Assembly (NCBI GenBank): GCA_937951485.1
Contig: CALEDJ010000043.1
Location: 1 to 59,128 of the forward strand
DNA from: an uncultured bacterium
GTDB lineage: Bacteria; Hydrogenedentota; Hydrogenedentia; Hydrogenedentales; CAILVY01
DNA: 59,128 nucleotides
Direction: 5' to 3'
The notes below the pieces were generated by a model, which made no database searches, was not told the DNA's origin, and saw nothing but the letters and a program-made list of their open reading frames with translations. Made by a program: the position numbers and the translations under genes. This document shows, in pieces, positions 41,247 through 49,234 of this stretch (position 1 is its first letter; the number at the start of each line of letters is the position of its first letter).

Positions 41247-42488
41247 TCAACTGCAGCGACAGCCGCAGCCGCATTGCGCATTCTTGTCCGTCAGGGCGAC
41301 CAGCCCCGGCAGCGCCTTGCCTTCGAGCATCTCCAGGGATGCGCCGCCGCCTGTCGAAACGTGCGACATTTTATCCGCCAGGCCAAACTGCGCGATGGCC
41401 GCCGCGCTGTCGCCGCCGCCGATGATGCTCACCGCATCGCCTGCGGCCAGCGCCTCAGCGATGGCGCGCGTTCCCTTGGCGAAATTGGGCAACTCGAACG
41501 CGCCCACCGGGCCGTTCCACACGACCATCTTAGCCTTCCGGATTTCATCGCAATACCTGGCGACCGCCTTGGGGCCGATGTCAAGACCGATCCACCCGGG
41601 TTCCATTTCCCCGGCGGCGACCACCTTGCGCTCTGCGTCGTTGTCAAATGCCTTGGCCACGACCACATCTTCGGGCAAGAGCAGCGGCACGCCTTTTTCC
41701 TGGGCAAGGGCGAGGATTTTCGAGGCGACTTCGATGCCGTCCTTGTCCAGCAGCGAATCGCCGATTTCCAGACCCTGCGCTTTCATGAATGTAAACATCA
41801 TGGCCCCGCCGATGAGCAGGGAATCCACCAGGTTGAGCAGATTCTCAATCACGAGGATTTTGTCGCCGACCTTCTTGCCGCCAAGGATGGCCACCAGTGG
41901 ACGGTCGGGGTTGCTGAGCACCCTGGTGAAGTACGCCATTTCCTTCGCCACCAGGAAACCCGCCGCGCTGACCGGCACATATTTGGTCACACCCTCCGTG
42001 GAGGCATGTGCGCGGTGCACCGTACCGAACGCGTCGCTCACATAAACATCTGCGAGTTTCGCCAGTTGCTGCGCCAATTCCGGGTCGTTCTTTTCCTCGC
42101 CCTTTTCAAACCGGGTGTTTTCCAGCAGAATGATCTCGCCCGGCTGCATGGCGGCGACCGCCGCCTCCACTTCCGGTCCCACCACCTGGTCCAATTTGGT
42201 CACCTTGGCGTTGACCAGCCCGCGCAGGCAATCGGCCACGGGGTCCATTTTCAACCGGGCCAGTCCCGCCGTGTCGCCCGACTTGAGATAGTCCTTCGGG
42301 CGCCCCAGGTGAGACATGAGAATGAGTTTCGCGCCGTGCGCGAGGGCGTAATTGATGCTGGGCAGGGCGGCCCGGATGCGCGTGTCGTCGCGCACTGTTC
42401 CATCCTCATTCTGCGGGACATTGAAATCCACGCGCATGAGCACGCGTTTGCCCTTCAGGTCCACATCCTCAATGGTGATTTTGTTCAT
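41247..42488 (-). CDS. pgk: Phosphoglycerate kinase
   Basis: 413 residues from ATG 42488 (GGAA eight bases upstream). N-domain: KRVLMRVDFNVPQNEDGTVR, DTRIRAALPSINYALAHGAK, LILMSHLGRPK; hinge and C-domain: DVYVSDAFGTVHRAHAS, VAILGGKKVGDKILVIENLL, VWNGPVGAFELPNFAKGT, and the Gly-rich SIIGGGDSAAAIAQFG nucleotide site. It ends with an unusual Cys-rich tail (NAQCGCGCRCS). Converts 1,3-bisphosphoglycerate and ADP to 3-phosphoglycerate and ATP. It follows gap by 20 bases. Confidence 0.98.
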   Translation of the reverse strand: MNKITIEDVDLKGKRVLMRVDFNVPQNEDGTVRDDTRIRAALPSINYALAHGAKLILMSHLGRPKDYLKSGDTAGLARLKMDPVADCLRGLVNAKVTKLDQVVGPEVEAAVAAMQPGEIILLENTRFEKGEEKNDPELAQQLAKLADVYVSDAFGTVHRAHASTEGVTKYVPVSAAGFLVAKEMAYFTRVLSNPDRPLVAILGGKKVGDKILVIENLLNLVDSLLIGGAMMFTFMKAQGLEIGDSLLDKDGIEVASKILALAQEKGVPLLLPEDVVVAKAFDNDAERKVVAAGEMEPGWIGLDIGPKAVARYCDEIRKAKMVVWNGPVGAFELPNFAKGTRAIAEALAAGDAVSIIGGGDSAAAIAQFGLADKMSHVSTGGGASLEMLEGKALPGLVALTDKNAQCGCGCRCS

Positions 42489-42508
42489 AATGCTTATTCC
42501 ACAACAGG

Positions 42509-43513
42509 TCAGGCCATCAGGCGGAACAAGTCCACGCAGCGCATCGAGTAGCCCCATTCATTATCATACCACGACACGACCTTGATGAAATTGCCCTTGC
42601 CGCCGCCCAGGACCGTGGTGGAATCGGCGTCGAAGACGCTCGAATGCGGATTCCCGATCACGTCGCAAGAGACGATGGGATCTTCGCAATATTCCAGAAT
42701 GCCCTTGAGCGGACCTTCCGCCGCCGCTTTGATCGCTGCGTTGATTTCTTCCTTGGTGGCTTCCTTCTCCAACTCCGCCACCAGGTCCACCACCGACCCG
42801 TCAATGACCGGAACGCGCATCGCCATGCCGTCGAGTTTGCCGTTGAGCGCCGGGAGCACCTTGCCCACCGCGCGGGCCGCGCCGGTCGTGGTCGGAATGA
42901 TGGCCGCCGCCGCCGCGCGCGCGCGCCGGAGGTCCTTGTGCGGCATGTCGAGCACGCGCTGGTCGTTGGTGTAGGCGTGCACGGTGGTCATCAGGCCGCG
43001 CTTGATGCCGAAGGTTTCATGCAGCACCTTCGCCACCGGCGCAAGGCAGTTGGTCGTGCAACTCGCGTTGGAAATAATCTGATGTTCCGGCTTCAGCGTG
43101 TCGTCATTCACCCCCATCACAACAATGGCGTCCACGGCGTCCTTCGGCGGCACGCTCAACAGCACCTTCTTCGCGCCCGCCTGAACATGCAGCATGCACT
43201 GCTCTTTGGAGCGGAACACGCCCGTGGACTCCAGAACCAAGTCCACCCCCATTGCTTTCCAGGGCAAGTCGGCCGGGTTTTTCACCGACAAGACCTTGAT
43301 CTCTTTGCCGTTCACCACCATCGCCCCCTCCTTCGCCGTCACCGTGCCCTTGAAGCGCCCGCTCACGCTGTCATATTTCAGCAAATGCGCCAGGGTCGGG
43401 GCATCGGTCAGATCGTTGACCGCCGCCACCTCAAAGTCCTTCGTCTCCATCAAGAGTTTGAATACATTGCGCCCGATGCGGCCGAATCCGTTGATCCCAA
43501 TCTTCGTAGCCAT
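42509..43513 (-). CDS. gap: Glyceraldehyde-3-phosphate dehydrogenase, type I
   Basis: 334 residues: NAD-binding start [20 protein letters not shown], catalytic [19 protein letters not shown] (Cys nucleophile), [40 protein letters not shown], and the end [28 protein letters not shown] precedes the ATG. First gene of the gap-pgk glycolytic operon. Confidence 0.98.
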   Translation of the reverse strand: MATKIGINGFGRIGRNVFKLLMETKDFEVAAVNDLTDAPTLAHLLKYDSVSGRFKGTVTAKEGAMVVNGKEIKVLSVKNPADLPWKAMGVDLVLESTGVFRSKEQCMLHVQAGAKKVLLSVPPKDAVDAIVVMGVNDDTLKPEHQIISNASCTTNCLAPVAKVLHETFGIKRGLMTTVHAYTNDQRVLDMPHKDLRRARAAAAAIIPTTTGAARAVGKVLPALNGKLDGMAMRVPVIDGSVVDLVAELEKEATKEEINAAIKAAAEGPLKGILEYCEDPIVSCDVIGNPHSSVFDADSTTVLGGGKGNFIKVVSWYDNEWGYSMRCVDLFRLMA

Positions 43514-43833
43514 TCGATTCTTCCTTTCGCTTTGTTGTCTGTTTCCGCTGTTGGTTGATCTTCACCCCTGCCGAACCGTTTTCCGGCACGCTGCGAGAGC
43601 GCCGCACCGGAAGGCCCCGGCGATGGATCTCTCCCCCGGCATGTCCTGGCGCAGGGAAAATTCACTTACAGTGACGCGGTTAGAAGTGCAGAAAGGCTGT
43701 TTCGGCAGTGCCGTCACCTGCGGACGACGCTGGCGGGGGGATTCAGGGAGTCCGTAATCACCCACCCCGGCCTCACGCCAAGGGCATTACCCCCTTCTTG
43801 GGGCACTTCTTTTCCACATGCTCACTTGCGCAA

Positions 43834-43863
43834 AGTATGCCATAGCCCGGAACAACTTGTCAA
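43834..43863 (-). promoter_or_regulatory. Sigma70-type promoter candidate for gap-pgk
   Basis: Minus strand: TTGACA (43863-43858, perfect), 18-base spacer, CATACT (43839-43834, four of six). It would give a leader of about 310 bases before gap. The 455-base gap 43514-43968 holds no credible gene; the leader could contain CCCC-aagaa-GGGG (about 43783-43803 region) and other stems. Confidence 0.5.
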
Positions 43864-43968
43864 TTTTCACACCACGAAACAGAGGACCGCGGAAAAATTG
43901 ATCTGGTATGCCCGGTTTGCTAGCATTTCAGCGCGTTGGAAGTCCATTCTTTTTCTGCAGGGCGCATT

Positions 43969-44184
43969 GTGAACAGGATTGAAATTGATATTGAGCGGTG
44001 TAAGGGGTGTTATCTTTGCATCGAAGCGTGTCCCCGGCATTTGATCGCGGCGGGAGACCGGCCGAATGCATCGGGGTACTATCCCGCCCATTTCACTGGA
44101 AACGGCGAATGCACGGCCTGCGCGTTGTGCGCTACGGTCTGTCCGGATGTGGGAATCGCCGTGTACAAGAACGAAAAATCGTAG
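43969..44184 (+). CDS. 2[4Fe-4S] ferredoxin, KorD/PorD-like, orphan
   Basis: 71 residues from GTG 43969 (AGGG six bases upstream). Two full cluster motifs: C-K-G-C-Y-L-C-I-E-A-C-P and C-T-A-C-A-L-C-A-T-V-C-P. The order DIERCKGCYLCIEACPRHL, YPAHFTGNGECTACALC matches delta subunits of 2-oxoacid:ferredoxin oxidoreductases (KorD/VorD), which normally precede the alpha, beta and gamma subunits. Here none of those follows; UbiA does after 207 bases. The catalytic subunits may be elsewhere, or this ferredoxin serves another partner. Confidence 0.88.
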   Translation: MNRIEIDIERCKGCYLCIEACPRHLIAAGDRPNASGYYPAHFTGNGECTACALCATVCPDVGIAVYKNEKS

Positions 44185-44187
44185 CGG

Positions 44188-44206
44188 GTTCCCCGGGAAC
44201 GAGGGG
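44188..44206 (+). repeat. Palindrome with GGGAACGAGG tail
   Basis: GTTCCCCGGGAAC (44188-44200) followed by GAGGGG, in the spacer after the ferredoxin stop. Same layout (arms, GGRAAC, GAGGG) as 29787, 30571 and the minus strand at 58841-58824. Confidence 0.5.
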
Positions 44207-44353
44207 GGATTCCGATGCCGGCCCCGCCGCATGGAAACGCTACCCTGAACCTTTTACCACAACACAATGCGGCATGTCCGCCGTAATGTTCGTCGGGGCG
44301 GCGGGGTCGGGGTGTCGGGGAACACACGGGGTCAGACGCATCGGCCGGAAACA

Positions 44354-44382
44354 TTGACTTGATTGTAGTGCGCGGGCACAAT
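44354..44382 (+). promoter_or_regulatory. Promoter candidate for the UbiA gene
   Basis: TTGACT (44354-44359), 17-base spacer, CACAAT (44377-44382), giving a predicted start at about 44389, only 3 bases before ATG 44392. If correct the message is leaderless or nearly so; AGGCGG before the ATG would then be untranscribed. Confidence 0.4.
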
Positions 44383-44391
44383 AGGCGGCGC

Positions 44392-45282
44392 ATGCGGTAT
44401 CTGGCGGAGAGAGCGGGCGTATTTGTCCGGGCCTTGCGGGTGTACCAGTGGACGAAGAATCTGCTGGTGGTCGCGGCCCTGATATTTGCGCGGCAATTGG
44501 GGGAACCGGAGCAGGTGCTCCGGAGCCTGGGCGCGTTCATCGCCTTCTGCATGGCGGCGAGCGCCACCTATCTCTTCAATGACCTGATTGACATGGAGAA
44601 GGACCGGGCGCACCCGGAGAAGCGGCTGCGCCCGCTGCCCAGCGGGGAAATCCGCCCGGAAACGGCGGCCATCCTGTCGGCGCTGTTGCTTTTGGGCGCG
44701 ATAGCGCTGGCATGGGCGGTGCGGCCCATGTTTCTGCTGGCGATGCTGTTCTACCTGACGCTGACCATCTCGTATTCGATCGCGCTCAAGCATTTCCTGA
44801 TCATTGATGTGCTGGCGATTGCGCTGGGATTCGTAACCCGCGCACTGGCGGGCGCAATCGCGCTGGATGTGAAGTTCTCGAACTGGCTGGTGGTCTGCAC
44901 GCTGTTCCTGGCGATGTTTCTGGGGCTGAACAAGCGCCGGCACGAAATCACCCTGCTGGAGGAAGATGCGCTGAGCCACCGGCGGGTGCTGCACCAGTAC
45001 AGCGTGCATTACTTGGACCAACTCATCCTGATCATGGCGGGCGGCGCGCTGATCACCTACACGATCTACACGTGCTCCCCCGAGGTGGTGGAACGGCTCG
45101 GCACGGACAAACTGTACCTCACGATTCCGTTTGTGGTCTATGGGCTGTTCCGCTATCTCTACTTGGTGCATCGGCATGCCGAGGGGGGGGACCCCGGCAG
45201 CACGCTGCTCAAAGACGCGCCCCTGGCGGTCAATGTGGCGCTTTGGGCGGGCGCGTGCGCCGCCATTCTGTACCTGCTCTGA
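44392..45282 (+). CDS. UbiA prenyltransferase, decaprenyl-phosphate phosphoribosyltransferase-like
   Basis: 296 residues from ATG 44392, 8-9 transmembrane helices. Motifs: LRVYQWTKNLLVVAALIFAR, YLFNDLIDMEKDRAHPEKRL, RPLPSGEIRPETAA (first Asp-rich motif N-D-x-x-D with K-R-x-R-P), GLNKRRHEITLLEEDALSHR and YLVHRHAEGGDPGSTLLKD (second motif). This pattern fits UbiA members that transfer phosphoribose to polyprenyl phosphate (DPPR synthase type), the first step to arabinofuranosyl or ribofuranosyl donors. No DprE1/E2 genes are nearby. Confidence 0.85.
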   Translation: MRYLAERAGVFVRALRVYQWTKNLLVVAALIFARQLGEPEQVLRSLGAFIAFCMAASATYLFNDLIDMEKDRAHPEKRLRPLPSGEIRPETAAILSALLLLGAIALAWAVRPMFLLAMLFYLTLTISYSIALKHFLIIDVLAIALGFVTRALAGAIALDVKFSNWLVVCTLFLAMFLGLNKRRHEITLLEEDALSHRRVLHQYSVHYLDQLILIMAGGALITYTIYTCSPEVVERLGTDKLYLTIPFVVYGLFRYLYLVHRHAEGGDPGSTLLKDAPLAVNVALWAGACAAILYLL

Positions 45283-45319
45283 GGGCGCGCGGAAGTTCGG
45301 CGCCATGCTTCCCGCGCCC
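45283..45319. terminator. Hairpin between convergent UbiA and gspF genes
   Basis: GGGCGCG-c-GGAAG (45283-45295) pairs with CTTCC-CGCGCCC (45308-45319) with one bulged base and a 12-base loop. It begins directly at the UbiA stop. GC-rich stem, no T-run; possibly bidirectional. Confidence 0.55.
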
Positions 45320-45355
45320 CATCCCTCCGTCTCTCTTCCGCGTTGAAAAAGGGTT

Positions 45356-46570
45356 TTACACGCCGGCGGCGGTGATGCTCTCGATCATGGACACGATGGG
45401 GTAGAACAGCGCGATGAAGAGCGACATGACCACGATGCCGATGATGATGGTGAAGACGGGCTGAAGGATTTCTCCCAGGCTGGAGACGGCGATTTTCACC
45501 TCCTCTTCGTAAACATCGGCGATCTGCTCGGCGACGGCGTCCACCCGGCCGGATTCCTCGCCCGTTACGAACATGTCGGCCACCACCGGCGGAATCACGT
45601 CGGATGCGGCGCGCAGCGGCGCTTCGAGGCCGCCGCCCTGCTCCACCGAATCGCGCAATCCCTGCAGGCTTTCCGCGACGGCGCGGTTGTGGATCGCTTT
45701 GCGGGTCAGGTTCAGGGTGGCCATCATGGACAGGCCGCTGCGCAGCAGCAGGGCCATCGTGCGGGTCATCTCCACAATGGCGTTCTTGTGAAGAATGGGG
45801 CCGATGATGGGTATCTTGAGTTTGAAGCGGTCGGCGGCAAGCCGGCGCACTTCGTTCTGGATGAACCAGAAGCGATACGCGAGCCACAGGGCGACCACGA
45901 CGACGATCGGCGTCCACCACCATTGACCAAACAGGTTGGACCCCCAGATGAACCATTCGGTGGTGGCGGGCAGCGCGATATTCTGCTGTTGGAACATGGC
46001 CTGGAATTCCGGCACTACGAAACGGGTGATGAGCAGCATGACGCCGATGCAGACCAGCACCAGCACGACCGGGTAAGCCATCGCTCCGCGTACGCGCTTG
46101 CGCAACATTTCGCGGTTTTCCCGGTATTCCACCAGACGCCGAAGCACCGTCGTCAACGTGCCGCTTGCTTCGCTCGCCTTGATGAGGTTCACAAAAACTT
46201 CATCGAAGTACCGTGGCATCCGGTCAAAACACTGCCAGAGCGCATTGCCCGCTTCAACATATTGGGCGATGTCGGCGACCATGGCGCGCAGTGCGGGGTT
46301 GTTGCCGCGCTGGGCAAGGGTTTTGAGCGATTTGAGGATGGGCGTGCCCGCCTCCAGGAGCATGATCAACTGGCGCAAGAACACGGTGACATCCGAGTGG
46401 CGCACCGTGCCGCGCTTCAGCGCGCCCCACAGCGTGGCCGCGCCGGCGTCTTCGTCCCGCAGGACGACATCTTCTTCCCGGCGTTCGGCGACAACCGTCG
46501 TGGTCTTTTTCTTGGCGCCGCGCCGCGTGCGTCCGACCGGGCCGCCTGTATTCTCGGTATTGTTGGCCAT
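45356..46570 (-). CDS. gspF: Type II secretion / type IV pilus inner-membrane protein GspF (PilC)
   Basis: 404 residues. A basic N-terminus (VGRTRRGAKKKTTTVVAERR) precedes two T2SSF domains, each with the conserved core: FLRQLIMLLEAGTPILKSLK / YRENREMLRKRVRGAMAYPV and MTRTMALLLRSGLSMMATLN / LEAPLRAASDVIPPVVADMF. Three transmembrane helices (VVLVLVCIGVMLLITRFVV; PIVVVVALWLAYRFWF; FTIIIGIVVMSLFIALFYPI). It forms the membrane platform that couples ATPase GspE to pseudopilus assembly. Last gene of the gspI-J-K-F group, 36 bases after gspK. Confidence 0.95.
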   Translation of the reverse strand: MANNTENTGGPVGRTRRGAKKKTTTVVAERREEDVVLRDEDAGAATLWGALKRGTVRHSDVTVFLRQLIMLLEAGTPILKSLKTLAQRGNNPALRAMVADIAQYVEAGNALWQCFDRMPRYFDEVFVNLIKASEASGTLTTVLRRLVEYRENREMLRKRVRGAMAYPVVLVLVCIGVMLLITRFVVPEFQAMFQQQNIALPATTEWFIWGSNLFGQWWWTPIVVVVALWLAYRFWFIQNEVRRLAADRFKLKIPIIGPILHKNAIVEMTRTMALLLRSGLSMMATLNLTRKAIHNRAVAESLQGLRDSVEQGGGLEAPLRAASDVIPPVVADMFVTGEESGRVDAVAEQIADVYEEEVKIAVSSLGEILQPVFTIIIGIVVMSLFIALFYPIVSMIESITAAGV

Positions 46571-46606
46571 GGGACGATTCCCTCCTCTGGGGCGCAGGCG
46601 CAGTCC

Positions 46607-47605
46607 CTACGCGCCGCGCCGCGCGTTCCATTTCACAATTTCATATCCACCGTCCGGCGGGAAATATACAATCGCATCCACCCGCGCATGCACCTTGTCG
46701 TACTCCTGTTTGCCCGCCACATTGGCGCATACCGCTTCGCTGACAATCTGAAAGCACCGGGATTCAAAGGCGAGCGGCGCGGGCAGCGACGATGGGTTGT
46801 TGGGATCGGGCCGAATGTTGAAAGTGGCGGGGTCTTTGCCCGCAGCGGCAGCCAGGGCCGCCAGCGTCCGGAACGGCCTGCGGGTGATGACTTTTCCTGC
46901 ATCTTTTACGGACATGTCGAGCACCGCCGCCATCACCTCTGCCGGTGCGGTGTTGATATTGATGAATCCAACGGGATTGTCATGGTCCGGCACCGTGTAC
47001 GTGGTCACATGCTCCCGATTGACGGCGTCAAACTGCTCAGGGGTGATCAGGCCGCGCGCCACCAGGTCGCCCGGCTCCAGCAGCCATTGCCGGTGCGCCT
47101 CCTCATCGCTCTCGGAAAAAGCCGCGCCGTCACGCGGCAGGCTGGCGGCAATGGCGCGCGCCGTCGCGCCGTCCACACCAAGAATCATCTGCAACACACT
47201 GGCCGGCGCATGATTCAGGTTCACCTTTGCGTTCTCGTCGGCAATGATGACGTCGGCGTAAGCGCGGCGTCGGTCGGAGGCCTCGCGGGTGGGCGTGCCG
47301 TCGGCGAGCGCGCCGGAATACACCGGAAAATCATACCGCTTCGGCTTGCCGACCACCTGATGGCTCTGCCGGTTCTCCAAGGCGCGTTCGAGTTCGGCGA
47401 GCGCGGCCTGGAACCCCGCTGTGGCGGCCTGGCGCGCGCGGGCTTCCGCGAGCAGCATGTCGGCCCGGGCGATTTCCAGGTTCATCCGCCGCACGTAGAG
47501 CATGCCGAGCGTGCTGAAAAGCGCCAAGAGGGAGATGGCGATCACCAGCGCCATGCCCCGACGCCGGACGCGTTCGCTTCGATATTTCCGCAAGATCATG
47601 GTCAT
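46607..47605 (-). CDS. gspK: General secretion pathway protein K-like minor pseudopilin
   Basis: 332 residues; ATG overlaps the gspJ stop (ATGA). N-terminus: basic RKYRSERVRRRG, cleavage before MALVIAISLLALFSTLGMLY (Glu5 is replaced, as typical for GspK). The body has the GspK helix-hairpin features: VIIADENAKVNLNHAPASVL, QMILGVDGATARAIAASLP, FININTAPAEVMAAVLDMS. GspK caps the pseudopilus tip with GspI and GspJ. Confidence 0.92.
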   Translation of the reverse strand: MTMILRKYRSERVRRRGMALVIAISLLALFSTLGMLYVRRMNLEIARADMLLAEARARQAATAGFQAALAELERALENRQSHQVVGKPKRYDFPVYSGALADGTPTREASDRRRAYADVIIADENAKVNLNHAPASVLQMILGVDGATARAIAASLPRDGAAFSESDEEAHRQWLLEPGDLVARGLITPEQFDAVNREHVTTYTVPDHDNPVGFININTAPAEVMAAVLDMSVKDAGKVITRRPFRTLAALAAAAGKDPATFNIRPDPNNPSSLPAPLAFESRCFQIVSEAVCANVAGKQEYDKVHARVDAIVYFPPDGGYEIVKWNARRGA

Positions 47606-48243
47606 GGCACAAACAGGTCAAAGACCGCCTTTCGCGCAACTTGTTCCCAAGGGCGATCCGGGTGCATCACGGCCAGGCTGATCCGCACCGCCTTGGGCAT
47701 TTCCGGCCGGTCCCAGCCGGTATGCCAGTTTTCGCCGTCATGGAATTCGGCGCGCATGGCCGCCACGCCTTCAGCGATTACCTGACGCGCGCCGGCAGGC
47801 GCGGGTTCGCCCAGCGGCCCGAGGGTCCGCACCAGCGCGGGCACCGTCCCGCTCCGGTCAATGTGATACATCACGGCATATCGTTCCGGCAGGCCGCTCT
47901 GCGGGTCCACCCCCTCCACCGGCGCTATGATGACATCACTCTCCAGGCGTTGCACACCGAAACGAGGGTGCGCGCCGGAGACAGGCTTTTCCTCATAGCG
48001 CTCTTCGCCGCGCAGAGGCGCGCCGCCGCGCCTGCTTGCGATCACCCGCCCGAAATCCTGCCGCATGGCAGCAAAGGCATTGTCCGCCGTGCGGCTCAAA
48101 TCCAACCGTAGATTCGCCACCCGCCATTGGTCGCCCACGCTGAAAAAAAGGCTGATGCCGATGGTGGTCAAGACGGAAAGCACCGCCAGCACCGTCAGCA
48201 GTTCAATCAGGGTGAAACCGTAAACGCCGCGCGTGCGTTTCAT
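47602..48243 (-). CDS. gspJ: GspJ-like minor pseudopilin
   Basis: 213 residues from ATG 48243, overlapping the upstream stop (ATGA). Leader MKRTRGVYG then FTLIELLTVLAVLSVLTTIG with Glu5. The remainder shows the pseudopilin J pattern: LSRTADNAFAAMRQDFGRVI, VMYHIDRSGTVPALVRTLGP, GVAAMRAEFHDGENWHTGWD. It needs the prepilin peptidase, not encoded here. Confidence 0.9.
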   Translation of the reverse strand: MKRTRGVYGFTLIELLTVLAVLSVLTTIGISLFFSVGDQWRVANLRLDLSRTADNAFAAMRQDFGRVIASRRGGAPLRGEERYEEKPVSGAHPRFGVQRLESDVIIAPVEGVDPQSGLPERYAVMYHIDRSGTVPALVRTLGPLGEPAPAGARQVIAEGVAAMRAEFHDGENWHTGWDRPEMPKAVRISLAVMHPDRPWEQVARKAVFDLFVP

Positions 48244-48818
48244 GATGCCTGCGCCTCCATCGCCTGCGCCGGAGGCGTTTCTGGCGACGCCGCCGCCACG
48301 GGGCGCACCCGCATACGCGGTACGCACGATGTGATGGACAGCATCTGCGGCCGGGCGGCATGCGTCCAGTGAATGGACACCGTTACCTCAAAGTAGGCCG
48401 CATTCGGGTCGGGCAAGCGCCCCTCCGCCCGCCACCGAAACTGCTCATAGACCACCGATTCCCGGCGATGCGGACCTTCCAGTGTGGGCATCGCCTTCGG
48501 CGTTCCGCACGGCACGCCCGCCCGCGGGTCGTCCGGCCCAGCGGTCACCGGGAAGCGTTGTCCATCCGGCGAGGCCGGCACATGCCACAGATACTTCTCC
48601 GGGGACCGGATGATATCCGCCAGTTGCTCCTCCGCCAATTGCGTCGCTACCGTGCGGTCCCGGGCTGTCTTTGCCAATTGCACACTGGAACCGTACATGG
48701 AAAGGAAAACCGTGCCCGCGACGCTGACCACCCCCAGCGCCACAATAAGTTCCACCAGTGAAAAACCGCGCCTGTGCTCCCGATGCGCGGCTCCATAATG
48801 GCGGCACTCAAGACCCAT
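48240..48818 (-). CDS. gspI: GspI/PilV-like minor pseudopilin
   Basis: 192 residues from ATG 48818 with AAGGA five bases upstream. Leader MGLECRHYGAAHREHRRG then FSLVELIVALGVVSVAGTVF (Glu5 present). RTVATQLAEEQLADIIRSPE is typical of GspI/PilV. First gene of a translationally coupled chain (I to J and J to K overlap by ATGA). Confidence 0.85.
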   Translation of the reverse strand: MGLECRHYGAAHREHRRGFSLVELIVALGVVSVAGTVFLSMYGSSVQLAKTARDRTVATQLAEEQLADIIRSPEKYLWHVPASPDGQRFPVTAGPDDPRAGVPCGTPKAMPTLEGPHRRESVVYEQFRWRAEGRLPDPNAAYFEVTVSIHWTHAARPQMLSITSCVPRMRVRPVAAASPETPPAQAMEAQAS

Positions 48819-48850
48819 CGCAATCCTTCCTGATGCGACCACCCCATGCC

Positions 48851-48892
48851 AGGCATTCCCAGAAGCCACCCCAGATGGCTTCCGGCATGCCT
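48851..48892 (-). other. 16-bp interrupted inverted repeat in the gspI leader
   Basis: AGGCAT-tc-CCAGAAGCCA, 7-base loop, TGGCTTCCGG-c-ATGCCT. It ends 33 bases before the gspI start on the minus strand. It may be a regulatory RNA stem or an inserted palindromic repeat; the word GGAAGCCAT..ATGGCTTCC is similar to one at 50871-50893. Confidence 0.5.
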
Positions 48893-48960
48893 CCTTCCAC
48901 GGCCTTATCGTACCCCGAAACGCATGGATTGTCAACTGTCAAAAACACCCTTCGCGACAA

Positions 48961-49020
48961 GTTCCGGAGTACAATCTTCAGCCTGCCGGAGTTCTGTAGT
49001 ACAGGCTTCAGCCTGCCGGG
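48961..49020. repeat. Two-unit 30-bp direct repeat (CTTCAGCCTGCCGG)
   Basis: 48961-48990 and 48991-49020 match at 25 of 30 positions; both contain AGTACA and CTTCAGCCTGCCGG. It lies in the 416-base divergent gap 48819-49234 (gspI and nucleotidase), with a GTCGGAC 9-mer pair (49046-49062) and a CGCCGA-ggct-TCGGCG hairpin (49088-49103). No gene is seen in this gap. Confidence 0.75.
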
Positions 49021-49234
49021 GAGAGAAGCGGGGCCTGAGTTTTGCCGTCGGACATGTCGGACTTTGTGGCCCGGGTGTGCCCGCCTTCGCCGAGGCTTCG
49101 GCGTGACAAGGCCGCCTGTACGCCCGACAGGCCAACGCCTGTGCTCCAGAACTCCGGCGTAAACCAATCGCCGCGACAGGCGGTCAAAAAAAATGTTTGG
49201 TAATTCGCGAAAATCTCAACGGAAAGGAACCCTT

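Noticed and set aside
43514-43833. Riboswitch in the long leader of gap-pgk
   Set aside because: Only generic GC stems were seen; no known aptamer core recognised. A covariance-model search would be needed.
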